Assembly: GCA_964443545.1 (NCBI GenBank)
Contig: CAYUCV010000008.1
Coordinates: 1 to 52,151, forward strand
Source: JBAZKV01 sp964443545
GTDB taxonomy: Bacteria > Margulisbacteria > WOR-1 > JAKLHX01 > JBAZKV01
Direction: 5' to 3'
Length of the DNA stretch: 52,151 nt
Program-made: the position numbers and the translations under genes
Notes under the pieces: generated by a model
Database searches by the model: none
What the model was told of the DNA's origin: nothing
The model's input: the letters and a program-made list of their open reading frames with translations, nothing else
Part shown: in pieces, positions 8,406 through 16,565 of the stretch
Numbering within the stretch: position 1 is the stretch's first letter
Layout: each line of letters opens with the position of its first letter

Positions 8406-9105
8406 GGGTTATCCTCCCTTCGTAGACGGCTCTTCCTACAATGCAGGAATCCACATTCTTGATCTTGGCAAGCTTTTCTATGTCCCGGTCCGTGGTAACA
8501 CCGCCGGAGGCGGTAACCGGCACCGTTACCGAGGCCGCGAATTTTTTTATAGCGGAATAATTGGGCCCGCTCATCATCCCGTCCCTTGAGATATCGGTGT
8601 AAACGAACCTTTTTACACCAATATCGACCAGCCTTCTGGCTATGTCGATAGCTTTGAGGGAGGTCTTTTCCAGCCAGCCTTTTTTAAGGACAATGTCCTT
8701 TCTGGCATCTATTCCTATGGCCACTTTGTCGCCGTATGCGTCGCAGATGGTCTTTATCAGGCTGAGGTTCTCAAAAGCTACGGTACCAAGTATGACCCTA
8801 GACACTCCGCAGTCGAACAGCTCTTTTATCCTGTCAAGGCTGCGCAAGCCGCCGCTTACCTCGATGGGGATAGAGATCTTTTTTGCGATCTCCTTTACTA
8901 TCAAAAGGTTTTTCTGTGTCCCGGTCTTTGCCCCGTCAAGGTCTACCACATGAAGCCATCTGTATCCTTTGTCCTGCCATTTTTGGGCCATCTTGACAGG
9001 CTCGTCGGAATAGACGGTTACTTTGGAAAAGTCTCCCTTTTCGAGTCGGACGCATTTTCCGTCAAGGATATCTACCGCCGGGATTATCGTGAAGTCTTTT
9101 TGCAT
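8398..9105 (-). CDS. hisA: HisA, phosphoribosylformimino-5-aminoimidazole carboxamide ribotide isomerase
   Basis: A 235-residue (beta-alpha)8 barrel that catalyses the Amadori isomerisation of ProFAR to PRFAR in histidine synthesis. The two catalytic aspartates are in PAVDIL (D12) and GIDARK (D133). The phosphate-binding loops SGGLRSLDRI and TDISRDGMMSG, then TASGGVTTDRD, are intact. It overlaps hisH by 22 bases and the downstream kinase by 8 bases. The window does not show hisF, which normally pairs with HisH. Length and motifs are ordinary. Confidence 0.95.
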   Translation of the reverse strand: MQKDFTIIPAVDILDGKCVRLEKGDFSKVTVYSDEPVKMAQKWQDKGYRWLHVVDLDGAKTGTQKNLLIVKEIAKKISIPIEVSGGLRSLDRIKELFDCGVSRVILGTVAFENLSLIKTICDAYGDKVAIGIDARKDIVLKKGWLEKTSLKAIDIARRLVDIGVKRFVYTDISRDGMMSGPNYSAIKKFAASVTVPVTASGGVTTDRDIEKLAKIKNVDSCIVGRAVYEGRITLV

Positions 9106-9731
9106 AATTCTCCAAAGTTCTTAAGAAGCTTTAACCCGTCCTTTGAGCTTTTTTCCGGATGGAACTGGAAAGCGTAAAGGTTACCTTTTTCTATGGCAGA
9201 AACAAAACTTATCCCATAGTCGGTGGTGGCAAGTACCGCATCTCTTTCCGAAGGCTCGCAGTAATAGGAGTGGACAAAATACATTCTGGCGCCGTCCGCA
9301 ACGCCTTTCATGATGGGGGAGGAGGGCTTTGCAATTTTAATATTATTCCAGCCCATTTGAGGGACCTTTATCGGGGTCATAGGGTCAAGGGGCAAGCCTG
9401 CAAAAGAGAACTTTTTGACCGTCCCTTTGATGATCCCCAGTCCCTTCTGCGTTCCTTCCTCGCTGCTCTCCAGCAGGAGCTGCATGCCAAGGCACAGTCC
9501 CAGGAAGGGTTTTCCTGACGCGGTCTCGTTCACTATTAACTTATCAAGCCCCTTTTCCCTTAACTCGATCATCGCGCTGTCAAAGGCGCCGACCCCGGGA
9601 AGGATGATCCCGCTGGAAGAGGCTATCTTTGCTGCGTCGCCTGTGATGATCGCTTCAAAGCCGAGACTTTCGAGGGCTTTTTGGACGCTCCTCAAATTGC
9701 CCGACCCGTAATCTATGACGGCTATTGGCAC
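9084..9731 (-). CDS. hisH: HisH, glutamine amidotransferase subunit of imidazole glycerol phosphate synthase
   Basis: A 215-residue class I glutamine amidotransferase. It releases ammonia from glutamine and delivers it to HisF. The nucleophile elbow GLCLGMQ holds Cys80, and FQFHPEKS supplies His191 and Glu193. The N-terminus IDYGSGNLRSV and the oxyanion region PGVGAFD are typical. It overlaps the ROK gene by 10 bases and hisA by 22 bases. HisF is needed for function but is not in the visible part of this operon. Confidence 0.95.
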   Translation of the reverse strand: MPIAVIDYGSGNLRSVQKALESLGFEAIITGDAAKIASSSGIILPGVGAFDSAMIELREKGLDKLIVNETASGKPFLGLCLGMQLLLESSEEGTQKGLGIIKGTVKKFSFAGLPLDPMTPIKVPQMGWNNIKIAKPSSPIMKGVADGARMYFVHSYYCEPSERDAVLATTDYGISFVSAIEKGNLYAFQFHPEKSSKDGLKLLKNFGELCKKTSR

Positions 9732-10600
9732 AGCGCTATTGCTCCGAGAACACCGGTGTTCTTTTTTAATCTGGCAGACAGTATTTTGACGGGTGCAAGC
9801 GCCTGGGAGGCCACTGTCTTTCTTATCGAGCCAAAGAAAGGAGCCCCCAGGTTTGACAGGCCTCCGCCCACGATGATGGCTTCCGGATTGAGTATGTTAA
9901 CAATGTTCGAAAAGCCTATGCCGATAAGTTTTCCAAGTTCTTCTATATCCCTGATTGCCTGCCTGTTGCCTTTTTTGGCAAGCTCTCCGGTAAGCTTTGG
10001 GCTGCGGCCTGTTCTCTTTTCAAAAGAGGGACCGCAGGCAAGGCCTTCAAAATGGCCCTTTTTTCCGCAGGGGCAGCGCACCCCGTCAAGGTCCAGCGTC
10101 ATGTGCCCAACTTCTCCAGCGGTGCCGGTAGAGCCCGGGAACAATTTTTTGTCTATTATTATCCCTCCGCCTATCCCGGTGCTGACGGTGACATAAACAA
10201 AGTTCCTGAATTTTTTTCCGGCACCGAACATTAATTCGGCCAGAGCGGCGCAGTTGGCGTCGTTCTCAAGGAAGACTTTTTTTGAGAAGGCCTTGGACAG
10301 AATATCTCTCAAAGGGACCCGTTTCCAGCCTTTGAGATTTGGAGGGTCTTTTATTATGCCCTTGCCCGGGATTATAGGTCCGGGAACTCCTATGCCGATA
10401 GAAGACACATCCCTCATGGTTATCGAAGTATTTTCTGCTGCCTCAATTATCGAAGCCTTTATCCTTGCAATGACTTTTTTCGGACCCTGACCTGCCATTG
10501 TGGGGATCGTCTTTTCATAAAGGAGCTTTCCGTTGGGCAGAGCAACCGCTGTCGATATCTTTGTGCCGCCGAGATCGACCCCAATAACATACTTTTTCAT
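9722..10600 (-). CDS. ROK family sugar kinase (glucokinase-like)
   Basis: This 292-residue cytoplasmic kinase phosphorylates a hexose, most likely glucose, with ATP. Motifs are the N-terminal phosphate loop GVDLGGTKIS, the catalytic ENDANCAALAE, GEVGHMTL and the ROK zinc site CPCGKKGHFE. The C-terminal ADP-binding loop is IIVGGGLSN. There is no DNA-binding domain, so it is a kinase and not a ROK repressor. It is the first gene of a minus-strand operon with hisH, hisA and an APH-fold kinase. No Shine-Dalgarno is visible before its ATG; an extended -10 lies 7 bases upstream. It would feed glucose released by the GH57 enzymes into glycolysis (inference). Confidence 0.92.
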   Translation of the reverse strand: MKKYVIGVDLGGTKISTAVALPNGKLLYEKTIPTMAGQGPKKVIARIKASIIEAAENTSITMRDVSSIGIGVPGPIIPGKGIIKDPPNLKGWKRVPLRDILSKAFSKKVFLENDANCAALAELMFGAGKKFRNFVYVTVSTGIGGGIIIDKKLFPGSTGTAGEVGHMTLDLDGVRCPCGKKGHFEGLACGPSFEKRTGRSPKLTGELAKKGNRQAIRDIEELGKLIGIGFSNIVNILNPEAIIVGGGLSNLGAPFFGSIRKTVASQALAPVKILSARLKKNTGVLGAIALCQ

Positions 10601-10607
10601 TATTAGA

Positions 10608-10616
10608 AGTATAACA
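10608..10616 (-). promoter_or_regulatory. Extended -10 promoter for the ROK-hisH-hisA operon, probably leaderless
   Basis: Read on the minus strand this is TGTTATACT, followed by 7 bases and the ATG at 10600. No ribosome binding site lies between. It matches the TGn-TATAnT-N7/8-ATG arrangement seen at several other genes in the window. Confidence 0.6.
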
Positions 10617-10629
10617 TATTAAAGAAATG

Positions 10630-10651
10630 CAGTAGAAATACATAGAAATTC
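10630..10651. repeat. Short tandem TAGAAATAC-type repeat
   Basis: CAGTAGAAATAC is followed by the variant ATAGAAATTC. The first 12 bases recur exactly at 42713-42724, where further units follow. Confidence 0.5.
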
Positions 10652-10684
10652 CCGGAAAGACATTGCGAGGGGTGATGAGCAGAT

Positions 10685-10802
10685 ACCCGACCTTAAAAGG
10701 CCCTCCACAGGCGGGCAGGTCGGCTCCATGGGAAAGCAAAACCGGAGCCGAACATTCATGTTCGGGTATTATGTACCGGAGCCGAACCTTTAGGTTCGGG
10801 TA
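10685..10802. repeat. Cluster of three REP-like hairpin repeats
   Basis: Three related palindromic units share GGAGCCGA...TCGGGTA. Copy 2 (10741-10768) has stem CCGAACAT/ATGTTCGG. Copy 3 (10775-10802) has stem CCGAACC/GGTTCGG with loop TTTA. Copy 1 (10685-10727) is inverted and longer, with stem CCGACCT/AGGTCGG around a 23-base insert. Stem bases change on both sides together, so pairing is kept. The cluster fills the divergent intergenic space between the ROK operon and groES; apart from this, the short TAGAAATAC repeat and the two promoters I see nothing else there. Confidence 0.75.
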
Positions 10803-10824
10803 GGATGGAACAACCAGCAACACA

Positions 10825-10851
10825 TTAGCACTCCCCTTGACAGAGTGCTAA
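10825..10851 (+). promoter_or_regulatory. CIRCE operator (HrcA site) of groESL
   Basis: TTAGCACTC, 9 bases, then GAGTGCTAA: a perfect copy of the CIRCE inverted repeat bound by the heat-shock repressor HrcA. It covers the -35 box of the groES promoter, so HrcA would block RNA polymerase until heat or unfolded protein occupies GroEL. Confidence 0.96.
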
Positions 10852-10866
10852 CACCCCTGTTATAAT
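10837..10866 (+). promoter_or_regulatory. groESL promoter
   Basis: The -35 TTGACA (10837-10842) lies inside the CIRCE spacer and right arm. After 18 bases comes TATAAT (10861-10866) with an extended TGT before it. The start of transcription is expected near 10873, leaving a leader with AAAGGAGGG (10887-10895) before groES. Confidence 0.9.
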
Positions 10867-10900
10867 TTTTCTTGAAATACAAAATGAAAGGAGGGCTTGT

Positions 10901-11194
10901 ATGGCAAAGAACATAAAGCCGCTGGGGGACAGGGTCGTGGTAAAACAGGAGCCTGGGGAAGAAAGAACCCAGAGCGGGATAGTGCTTCCCGACACTGCCA
11001 AGGAAAAACCGCAGATCGGCACTGTTATAGCGGTGGGATCCGGCAGGGTGCTGGACAACGGACAGAAAGTGCCGCTGGAGCTTAAGATAGGCGACAAGGT
11101 CATCTATGCAAAGTACGGCGGGACAGAGATCAAACTAGACGGCGAAGAGTTCATCATACTCCAGGAGCGCGACATCCTGGCTGTAAAGAACTAA
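10901..11194 (+). CDS. groES: GroES co-chaperonin
   Basis: A 97-residue lid of the GroEL chamber, of normal length. Motifs: N-terminal KPLGDRVVVKQ, the mobile-loop region EERTQSGIVLPDTAKEKPQ that binds GroEL, and a C-terminal GTEIKLDGEEFIILQERDIL. AAAGGAGGG precedes ATG 10901. It is transcribed from the CIRCE-controlled promoter together with groEL, which begins 18 bases downstream. Confidence 0.97.
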   Translation: MAKNIKPLGDRVVVKQEPGEERTQSGIVLPDTAKEKPQIGTVIAVGSGRVLDNGQKVPLELKIGDKVIYAKYGGTEIKLDGEEFIILQERDILAVKN

Positions 11195-11212
11195 GAAAAG
11201 GAGGCGGAAAAG

Positions 11213-12862
11213 ATGGCTGCAAAACAAATAGTATTTAGTGACGACGCCTGGAGAGCGCTTGAAAAAGGCGTCAGCAAGGTCGCCAATGCGGTAAAGGCCA
11301 CGCTGGGCCCAAGGGGCAAGAATGTGGTTCTTGAGAAAAAATGGGGATCTCCGACCATAACAAATGACGGGGTGACCATCGCAAAGGAGATCGACCTTGA
11401 GGACCCGTTCGAAAATATGGGGGCTCAACTCCTAAAGGAAGTTGCCAGCAAGACCAATGATATTGCAGGCGACGGGACAACAACTGCAACGGTGCTGGGA
11501 CAGGCGATCTTTTTGGCAGGATTAAAGAATGTGGTATCAGGCGCCAATGCCATGGCCATAAAGAGAGGCATTCAGAAAGCGGTTGAAGCGGCTGTCGGCC
11601 AGCTGAAAAAGCTCAGCAGGCCGGTGGAGACCAAGGAAGCGATAGCCCAGGTTGCCGCGATCTCTGCCAACAACGATTCTGAAATAGGCAATCTTATTGC
11701 CGACGCGATGGAAAAAGTGGGCAAGGACGGTGTCATCACGGTAGAGGAGAGCAAAGGTATCGAGACCACGCTTGAAGTGGTAGAGGGCATGCAATTTGAC
11801 AAAGGATATGCTTCTCCCTACATGGTAACCGACCGCGACCGCATGGAAAGCGTGATAGAGGACGCCTACATCCTTATTACAGACAAAAAGATCAGCGCCA
11901 TCAAAGACCTGCTGCCCACCCTTGAAAAAGTGGTGCAGGCAAGCAAGCCTCTTCTTATCCTCGCCGACGAGATCGAAGGGGAAGCGCTGGCAACAATAGT
12001 CGTCAACAAACTGAGGGGCACTCTTAACTGCGTGGCAGTAAAGGCTCCCGGCTTTGGAGACAGAAGAAAAGCCATGCTCGAGGACATAGCCATACTTACA
12101 GGAGGAGAGGTCCTTTCGGAAGACAAGGGCGCAACTCTCGAGAATGTAAATGAGTCCATGTTCGGCAAGGCCAAAAAGGTCATCGTTGAAAAGGAAAAGA
12201 CGACGATAATCACCGAGGACGGAGGCAGAAAAGCCGCCGTTAAGGAAAGGATCGGCCAGATCAAGAAAGAGATCGAGATGAGCGATTCCTCCTATGACAA
12301 GGAAAAGCTGCAGGAAAGGCTGGCCAAACTTTCCGGAGGCGTTGCCGTTGTAAAGGCGGGCGCCCCAACAGAGACCGAACTTAAGGAAAAGAAGCACAGG
12401 ATCGAGGACGCGCTTTCGGCCACAAGGGCTGCGGTCGAAGAAGGCATAATCGCAGGAGGCGGCTGTTCCCTGGTCCATGCCATCTCAAGCGTTTCCGAGC
12501 TGGAAAAGAAATCTTCCGGCGACGAAAAGATAGGCGTCTCGATAGTAAAGAAGGCTCTTGAAGAGCCTCTAAGACAGATAGTCAACAACGCAGGGCAGGA
12601 AGGCTCTGTGATAGTTGAAAAGATAAAGGCGGAAAAGAACGAGAACATCGGCTTTAACGCACAGACCTACGAATTCACCGACATGTTCAAGGCCGGGATA
12701 GTGGACCCGCTCAAGGTGACCAGGTCGGCACTGCAGAATGCCGCAAGCATCGCGGCCATGCTGTTGACGACCGAGGCGCTGGTAGCCGAGATCCCCGAAA
12801 AGGAAAAGGCTCCCGCAATGCCTGCAGGAATGCCGGGCGGCGGATACGGGGATATGATGTAA
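11213..12862 (+). CDS. groEL: GroEL chaperonin (60 kDa)
   Basis: A 549-residue ATP-driven folding chamber in the cytoplasm. ATP site GDGTTTATVLGQAI with its catalytic Asp, then the hinge and apical segments, and the return equatorial part DALSATRAAVEEGIIAGGG. The C-terminus is Gly/Met-rich (MPAGMPGGGYGDMM), a short form of the usual GGM tail. AAAGGAGG lies upstream of ATG 11213. It is followed by a strong intrinsic terminator 25 bases after the stop, so groESL forms its own unit. Confidence 0.98.
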   Translation: MAAKQIVFSDDAWRALEKGVSKVANAVKATLGPRGKNVVLEKKWGSPTITNDGVTIAKEIDLEDPFENMGAQLLKEVASKTNDIAGDGTTTATVLGQAIFLAGLKNVVSGANAMAIKRGIQKAVEAAVGQLKKLSRPVETKEAIAQVAAISANNDSEIGNLIADAMEKVGKDGVITVEESKGIETTLEVVEGMQFDKGYASPYMVTDRDRMESVIEDAYILITDKKISAIKDLLPTLEKVVQASKPLLILADEIEGEALATIVVNKLRGTLNCVAVKAPGFGDRRKAMLEDIAILTGGEVLSEDKGATLENVNESMFGKAKKVIVEKEKTTIITEDGGRKAAVKERIGQIKKEIEMSDSSYDKEKLQERLAKLSGGVAVVKAGAPTETELKEKKHRIEDALSATRAAVEEGIIAGGGCSLVHAISSVSELEKKSSGDEKIGVSIVKKALEEPLRQIVNNAGQEGSVIVEKIKAEKNENIGFNAQTYEFTDMFKAGIVDPLKVTRSALQNAASIAAMLLTTEALVAEIPEKEKAPAMPAGMPGGGYGDMM

Positions 12863-12887
12863 GGTTAAGGATACGATCAAAGCAACA

Positions 12888-12914
12888 GGGGGCCCTTTCG
12901 GGCCCCCTTTGTTT
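12888..12914 (+). terminator. Rho-independent terminator after groEL
   Basis: Stem GGGGGCCC/GGGCCCCC (12888-12895 and 12900-12907), loop TTTC, then TTTGTTT. It is GC-only and perfectly paired, so a confident end of the groESL transcript. Confidence 0.93.
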
Positions 12915-12919
12915 GGGTG

Positions 12920-12948
12920 TTGCCATTTATGATGTGATGTGATAGCAT
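12920..12948 (+). promoter_or_regulatory. Possible promoter of the nusA operon
   Basis: TTGCCA (12920-12925), a 17-base spacer, then TAGCAT (12943-12948) with an extended TG at 12940-12941. Only moderate matches, but it is the best candidate between the groEL terminator and nusA. Confidence 0.4.
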
Positions 12949-12974
12949 TTAGATAGATAAACGGGACTGGAAAC

Positions 12975-13003
12975 AGTGGGAAATACCCACTTTTTGTTTT
13001 TTT
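12975..13003 (+). terminator. Leader terminator/attenuator in front of nusA
   Basis: Stem AGTGGG/CCCACT (12975-12980, 12986-12991) with loop AAATA, directly followed by a 12-base T-rich run to 13003. It sits just before the nusA ribosome binding site (AAGAGG near 13004-13009) and after the putative promoter, so it would act inside the leader. Confidence 0.6.
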
Positions 13004-13020
13004 AAGAGGTAAAAGCAAAA

Positions 13021-14220
13021 ATGAGAAAAATTGAAGGTTTTGCCAATATGCTGGATGTGATCCAGCGCGAAAGATCTCTGCCCAAGGAAACAATAGTAAA
13101 GGCCATAGAAGCGGCTCTGCTTTCCGCGTGCAAAAAGAAGTTCACCTTTCACGACAATCTGTCCGTGTCCATAGAAGATGACGGGACCGTCCATGTTTTT
13201 GCAAAAAAGACCGTGATGGAAGAGGTAAACGACCCGGAACAGCAGATAACCCCAAAGGATGCAAAAAAGATAGATAAGTCAGCCAAGGAAGGCGACGAAA
13301 TCCTGCAGGAAGTGACCCCTGACGATTTTGGAAGGGTTGCGGCGCAAACTGCCAAGCAGGTGATAATCCAGAGGATAAGGGAAGCCGAAAAGGATGTTTC
13401 TTTTGAGGAGTTCAGCAAGAGGCAGGGCGACATAGTTACAGGCGTTGTCCAGCAGAGGGAGTACAACGGCTATCTGGTCAATCTTGGAAGAATAGAGACG
13501 GTCCTGCCTTTTTCGGAAGTTCCCCAGGCAGAGAACTACAGGCCAAAGGACAGGATAAAACTGTTCATAGTTGAGGTGGGTAGAACTCTCAAAGGGCCTG
13601 TTATAACGGTGTCAAGGTCAAATCCCGGACTTGTTAAAAAACTCTTTGAACTGGAAGTCCCGGAAATAGGGGACTCCACCCTTGAGATAAAGAATGTTGT
13701 GCGCGAGGCCGGCCGCAGGACCAAGATAGCCATCAAGTCAAACGACCCCAATGTCAGTGTTGTGGGAACCTGCGTGGGCCATATGGGCGCCAGGATACAA
13801 AACATTGTAAGAGAACTGGGCAACGAGAGGATAGACATCATAGAATGGAAAGATGATCCAAAGGCCTATATCACCGCGGCGCTGAGCCCGGCCAAGCCTT
13901 CCAAGATAGAGTTGAACAAGGAGGAGCTGTCGGCCGTGGTGGTGGTGCCGGAAAGCCAGCTCTCTCTTGCAATAGGCAAAGAGGGACAGAACGTCAGGCT
14001 GGCCTCAAAATTGACCGGATGGAAACTTGACATCCAGAGCGAGACCGGGGAAAAACTTTCTTCTTACGGGGCAAAAGAAGCTCCGCAAGCATCGCCCGAG
14101 ACCAAGGCTCAAGAGGGGGAAAAGAAGGCGGCAAAGAAGAAGGCTCCTGCCAAGGCTCCCAAGAAAGGCAGCAATGACAAAACCTCAGAAGAAGGAAACA
14201 GCGGCAAAGAAGCCGACTAA
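13021..14220 (+). CDS. nusA: NusA transcription elongation/termination factor
   Basis: This 399-residue protein binds RNA polymerase and nascent RNA and tunes pausing, termination and antitermination. In order: N-terminal RNAP-binding domain (LPKETIVKAIEAALLSACKK), S1 domain (GDIVTGVVQQREYNGYLVNL), KH1 (VVGTCVGHMGARIQNIVREL) and KH2 (LSLAIGKEGQNVRLASKLTG). It ends in a Lys/Ala-rich tail (EKKAAKKKAPAKAPKKGSND). rimP, the usual upstream neighbour, is absent; groEL is there instead. The last 47 bases overlap infB. A hairpin with a T-run just upstream may allow autoregulation. Confidence 0.96.
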   Translation: MRKIEGFANMLDVIQRERSLPKETIVKAIEAALLSACKKKFTFHDNLSVSIEDDGTVHVFAKKTVMEEVNDPEQQITPKDAKKIDKSAKEGDEILQEVTPDDFGRVAAQTAKQVIIQRIREAEKDVSFEEFSKRQGDIVTGVVQQREYNGYLVNLGRIETVLPFSEVPQAENYRPKDRIKLFIVEVGRTLKGPVITVSRSNPGLVKKLFELEVPEIGDSTLEIKNVVREAGRRTKIAIKSNDPNVSVVGTCVGHMGARIQNIVRELGNERIDIIEWKDDPKAYITAALSPAKPSKIELNKEELSAVVVVPESQLSLAIGKEGQNVRLASKLTGWKLDIQSETGEKLSSYGAKEAPQASPETKAQEGEKKAAKKKAPAKAPKKGSNDKTSEEGNSGKEAD

Positions 14221-16249
14221 GATAAAGGTTGACGCGCTGGCCCGGGAGCTGGGCGTTGACGCAAAACAACTGCTATCCAACTTAAAGGACCTGGGCATAT
14301 CCGCCAAGACCAAGGCTTCCTCTATTGATGAGGAATCCGTAAAGATAATCAGGGACCTCTTTAAGGCCGAAGAAAAAAAGCCGGAACCTGCGTCTAAGGC
14401 GCCGGAGCCCTTACAGGTCAAGGTTGAGGAAAAAGAAGAGATAAAAACCGAAGAGAGCACCTCTCAAGCCGCTGTGCAGGCTCAGGATAAGAACATTCTC
14501 GTTATCCCGTCCGGCCAGATCACGGTAAAGGACCTTGCAGAAAGGCTCAAGGTAAAGGTATCGGAACTCATAAGACAGCTGATGCTAAAAGGCGCTATGG
14601 TCACGATAAACCAGCAGATCGACTTTGCCATGGCCGCAGAGATAGCCGGAAAACTCGGCTATGAACTTAAAGAAGCGCAGAAAAAACAAAAGAGCAAAGG
14701 GCCCCTTGATATAAAGGAGGACCCTACAAAACTAAAATCAAGGCCCCCGGTCGTTACCATCATGGGGCACGTTGACCACGGCAAGACAAAGCTGCTTGAT
14801 GCGATCAGGAAATCCAATGTCATAGACACAGAGGCGGGCGGGATAACCCAGCATATTGGAGCCTACCAGGTGGACATAAAAGGAAAGCCCATCACTTTTC
14901 TTGACACTCCGGGTCACGAGGCTTTTACGGCCCTGCGGGCAAGGGGAGCCGAGATAACCGACATAGTCATAATTGTGGTGGCTGCCGACGACGGCATCAT
15001 GCCTCAGACAAGAGAAGCAATAGACCACGCAAAGGCCTCGTCTTCTTCCATAATCGTTGCGATCAACAAGATAGACAAACCGGATGCCAATATCGACAGG
15101 GTTAAACAGCAGCTGAGCGAGGTGGGCCTTGCTCCGGAGGACTGGGGCGGCCAGACGGTTACCGTTCCGGTGTCCGCAAAACAGGGGACAGGGATAGACC
15201 ATCTGCTGGAAATGGTGCTTCTGGTGGCGGAAATGCTTGAGTTAAAAGCAAATCCCTCAAGCCTGGCCAGCGGAGTGGTAATAGAAGCGGCTCTGGACAA
15301 ATCCATGGGGCCCGTTGCGACCATTCTGGTCCAGAGAGGCACGCTAAAAGTCGGAGAGGCCTTCTATTCCGGCTCTGTCTACGGCAAAGTAAGGGCGCTG
15401 ATAAATGACAGGGGCAAGAGGATCTCAAAGGCGCCCCCATCCATGCCGGTAAAGATATTCGGCATCTCCGATGTACCTGTATCGGGGGACACCTTTCACG
15501 CGGCAAAGTCCGATAAGGAAGCCAGGCTTGCTGCAGAAAAAGCCAGAGAAAATGAATCAGCCATTAAGCACCAGTCAAGGGTTTTCTCCCTGGAGGATTT
15601 TTCGCAAAAGATCAAGTCCGGCGAACTAAAGACGCTTAACCTTATAATCAAGGCGGATGTTCAGGGCTCTGTGGAGGCCATAGTAAAATCCCTCGAGAAC
15701 CTTGCTGGAGAGAACATTAAGACCCATATCGTGCTATCCAGCAACGGCAATATCTCAAAAAGCGACATCATGCTGGCCAAAGCCTCGGAGGCCATCATAA
15801 TCGGATTTAATGTGGACTTTGAGGCGGATTCCAAGCAGCTGGCAGAAGCGGAAGGGGTTGACGCCAGGCTTTACAGCATAATCTACAATGTCATAGACGA
15901 TGTAAAACTGGCGATGGTTGGAATGCTGGAACCGGAATACGAAGAGGTAATTACAGGACATGCCGAGGTAAGACAGCTGTTCAAATATTCCAAGGTTGGC
16001 ACTATCGCAGGCTGCTTTGTCAGCGACGGCGCCATGAACAGGAATAATCCGGCCAGGCTGATAAGGGGAGGAGAAATGATTTTTGAAGGAAAACTCTCCT
16101 CTCTAAAACGCTTTAAGGACGATGTAAAAGAAGTGGCCTCCGGCAGCGAGTGCGGCATCGTGATCGACGGTTTTGAAAAAGTGGTGCCCGGGGACATAAT
16201 AGAACAGTACGAGATGAGAAGGAAACAGAAAAATGTCAAGATCGGATAG
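14174..16249 (+). CDS. infB: Translation initiation factor IF-2
   Basis: This GTPase brings initiator fMet-tRNA to the 30S subunit and promotes subunit joining. I chose ATG 14174 (AAAGG just upstream), giving 691 residues starting MTKPQKKETAAKKPTKIKVD; an in-frame GTP-binding-free extension to 14027 only shadows the nusA tail. There is an IF2_N module (KVDALARELGVDAKQLLSNL), a charged linker and a second IF2_N (ITVKDLAERLKVKVSELIRQ). The G domain has GHVDHGKT (about 197), DTPGHEAFT (about 244) and NKIDKPDA (about 297). Domains II-IV follow to the C-terminus (GIVIDGFEKVVPGDIIEQYE). It overlaps rbfA by 17 bases. Confidence 0.96.
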   Translation: MTKPQKKETAAKKPTKIKVDALARELGVDAKQLLSNLKDLGISAKTKASSIDEESVKIIRDLFKAEEKKPEPASKAPEPLQVKVEEKEEIKTEESTSQAAVQAQDKNILVIPSGQITVKDLAERLKVKVSELIRQLMLKGAMVTINQQIDFAMAAEIAGKLGYELKEAQKKQKSKGPLDIKEDPTKLKSRPPVVTIMGHVDHGKTKLLDAIRKSNVIDTEAGGITQHIGAYQVDIKGKPITFLDTPGHEAFTALRARGAEITDIVIIVVAADDGIMPQTREAIDHAKASSSSIIVAINKIDKPDANIDRVKQQLSEVGLAPEDWGGQTVTVPVSAKQGTGIDHLLEMVLLVAEMLELKANPSSLASGVVIEAALDKSMGPVATILVQRGTLKVGEAFYSGSVYGKVRALINDRGKRISKAPPSMPVKIFGISDVPVSGDTFHAAKSDKEARLAAEKARENESAIKHQSRVFSLEDFSQKIKSGELKTLNLIIKADVQGSVEAIVKSLENLAGENIKTHIVLSSNGNISKSDIMLAKASEAIIIGFNVDFEADSKQLAEAEGVDARLYSIIYNVIDDVKLAMVGMLEPEYEEVITGHAEVRQLFKYSKVGTIAGCFVSDGAMNRNNPARLIRGGEMIFEGKLSSLKRFKDDVKEVASGSECGIVIDGFEKVVPGDIIEQYEMRRKQKNVKIG

Positions 16250-16565
16250 GGTTGCGGAAAGGATAAAGATAGAGGTAAGCGATATCCTGCGCAGGGAAGT
16301 TGACGATCCCAGGATAGGTTTTATCACGATCACCTCGGTCAAGGTGTCGGATGACTTAAAGACGGCGAGGGTGTATTTTAGCGTGCTCGGCAGTGAAGAA
16401 GAAAAGAAGGGCGCCATAGAGGGGATCATGAGCGCGCGCAATTTTATCAAGATCAAGCTCTGCTCAAGGCTCAAGTTAAGGCTGATGCCCGAAGTTTATT
16501 TTGAATTTGACACGGTGCTCGAAAAGGCCAACCGCCTTTGGTCGCTGATGAACAACGCAAAATGA
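16233..16565 (+). CDS. rbfA: Ribosome-binding factor A
   Basis: A 110-residue KH-like maturation factor for the 30S subunit, acting on the 16S rRNA 5' end. Typical start (SDRVAERIKIEVSDILRREV), core DDPRIGFITITSVKVSDDLK, and the C-terminal strand LRLMPEVYFEFDTVLEKANR. It sits between infB (17-base overlap) and nrnA (ATGA overlap), the standard gene order. Confidence 0.94.
   Translation: MSRSDRVAERIKIEVSDILRREVDDPRIGFITITSVKVSDDLKTARVYFSVLGSEEEKKGAIEGIMSARNFIKIKLCSRLKLRLMPEVYFEFDTVLEKANRLWSLMNNAK

Noticed and set aside
10685..10802. CRISPR array
   Set aside because: Only three units, not identical, each self-palindromic with differing stems, no regular spacers and no cas genes.
11537..12478. 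Long antisense open frame opposite groEL
   Set aside because: It mirrors groEL codon bias, has no ribosome binding site and shows no plausible protein; groEL is certain.
14027..14173. Upstream extension of infB
   Set aside because: Lies in the nusA 3' end and encodes an arginine/lysine shadow; ATG 14174 has its own ribosome binding site and gives a normal IF-2 N-terminus.
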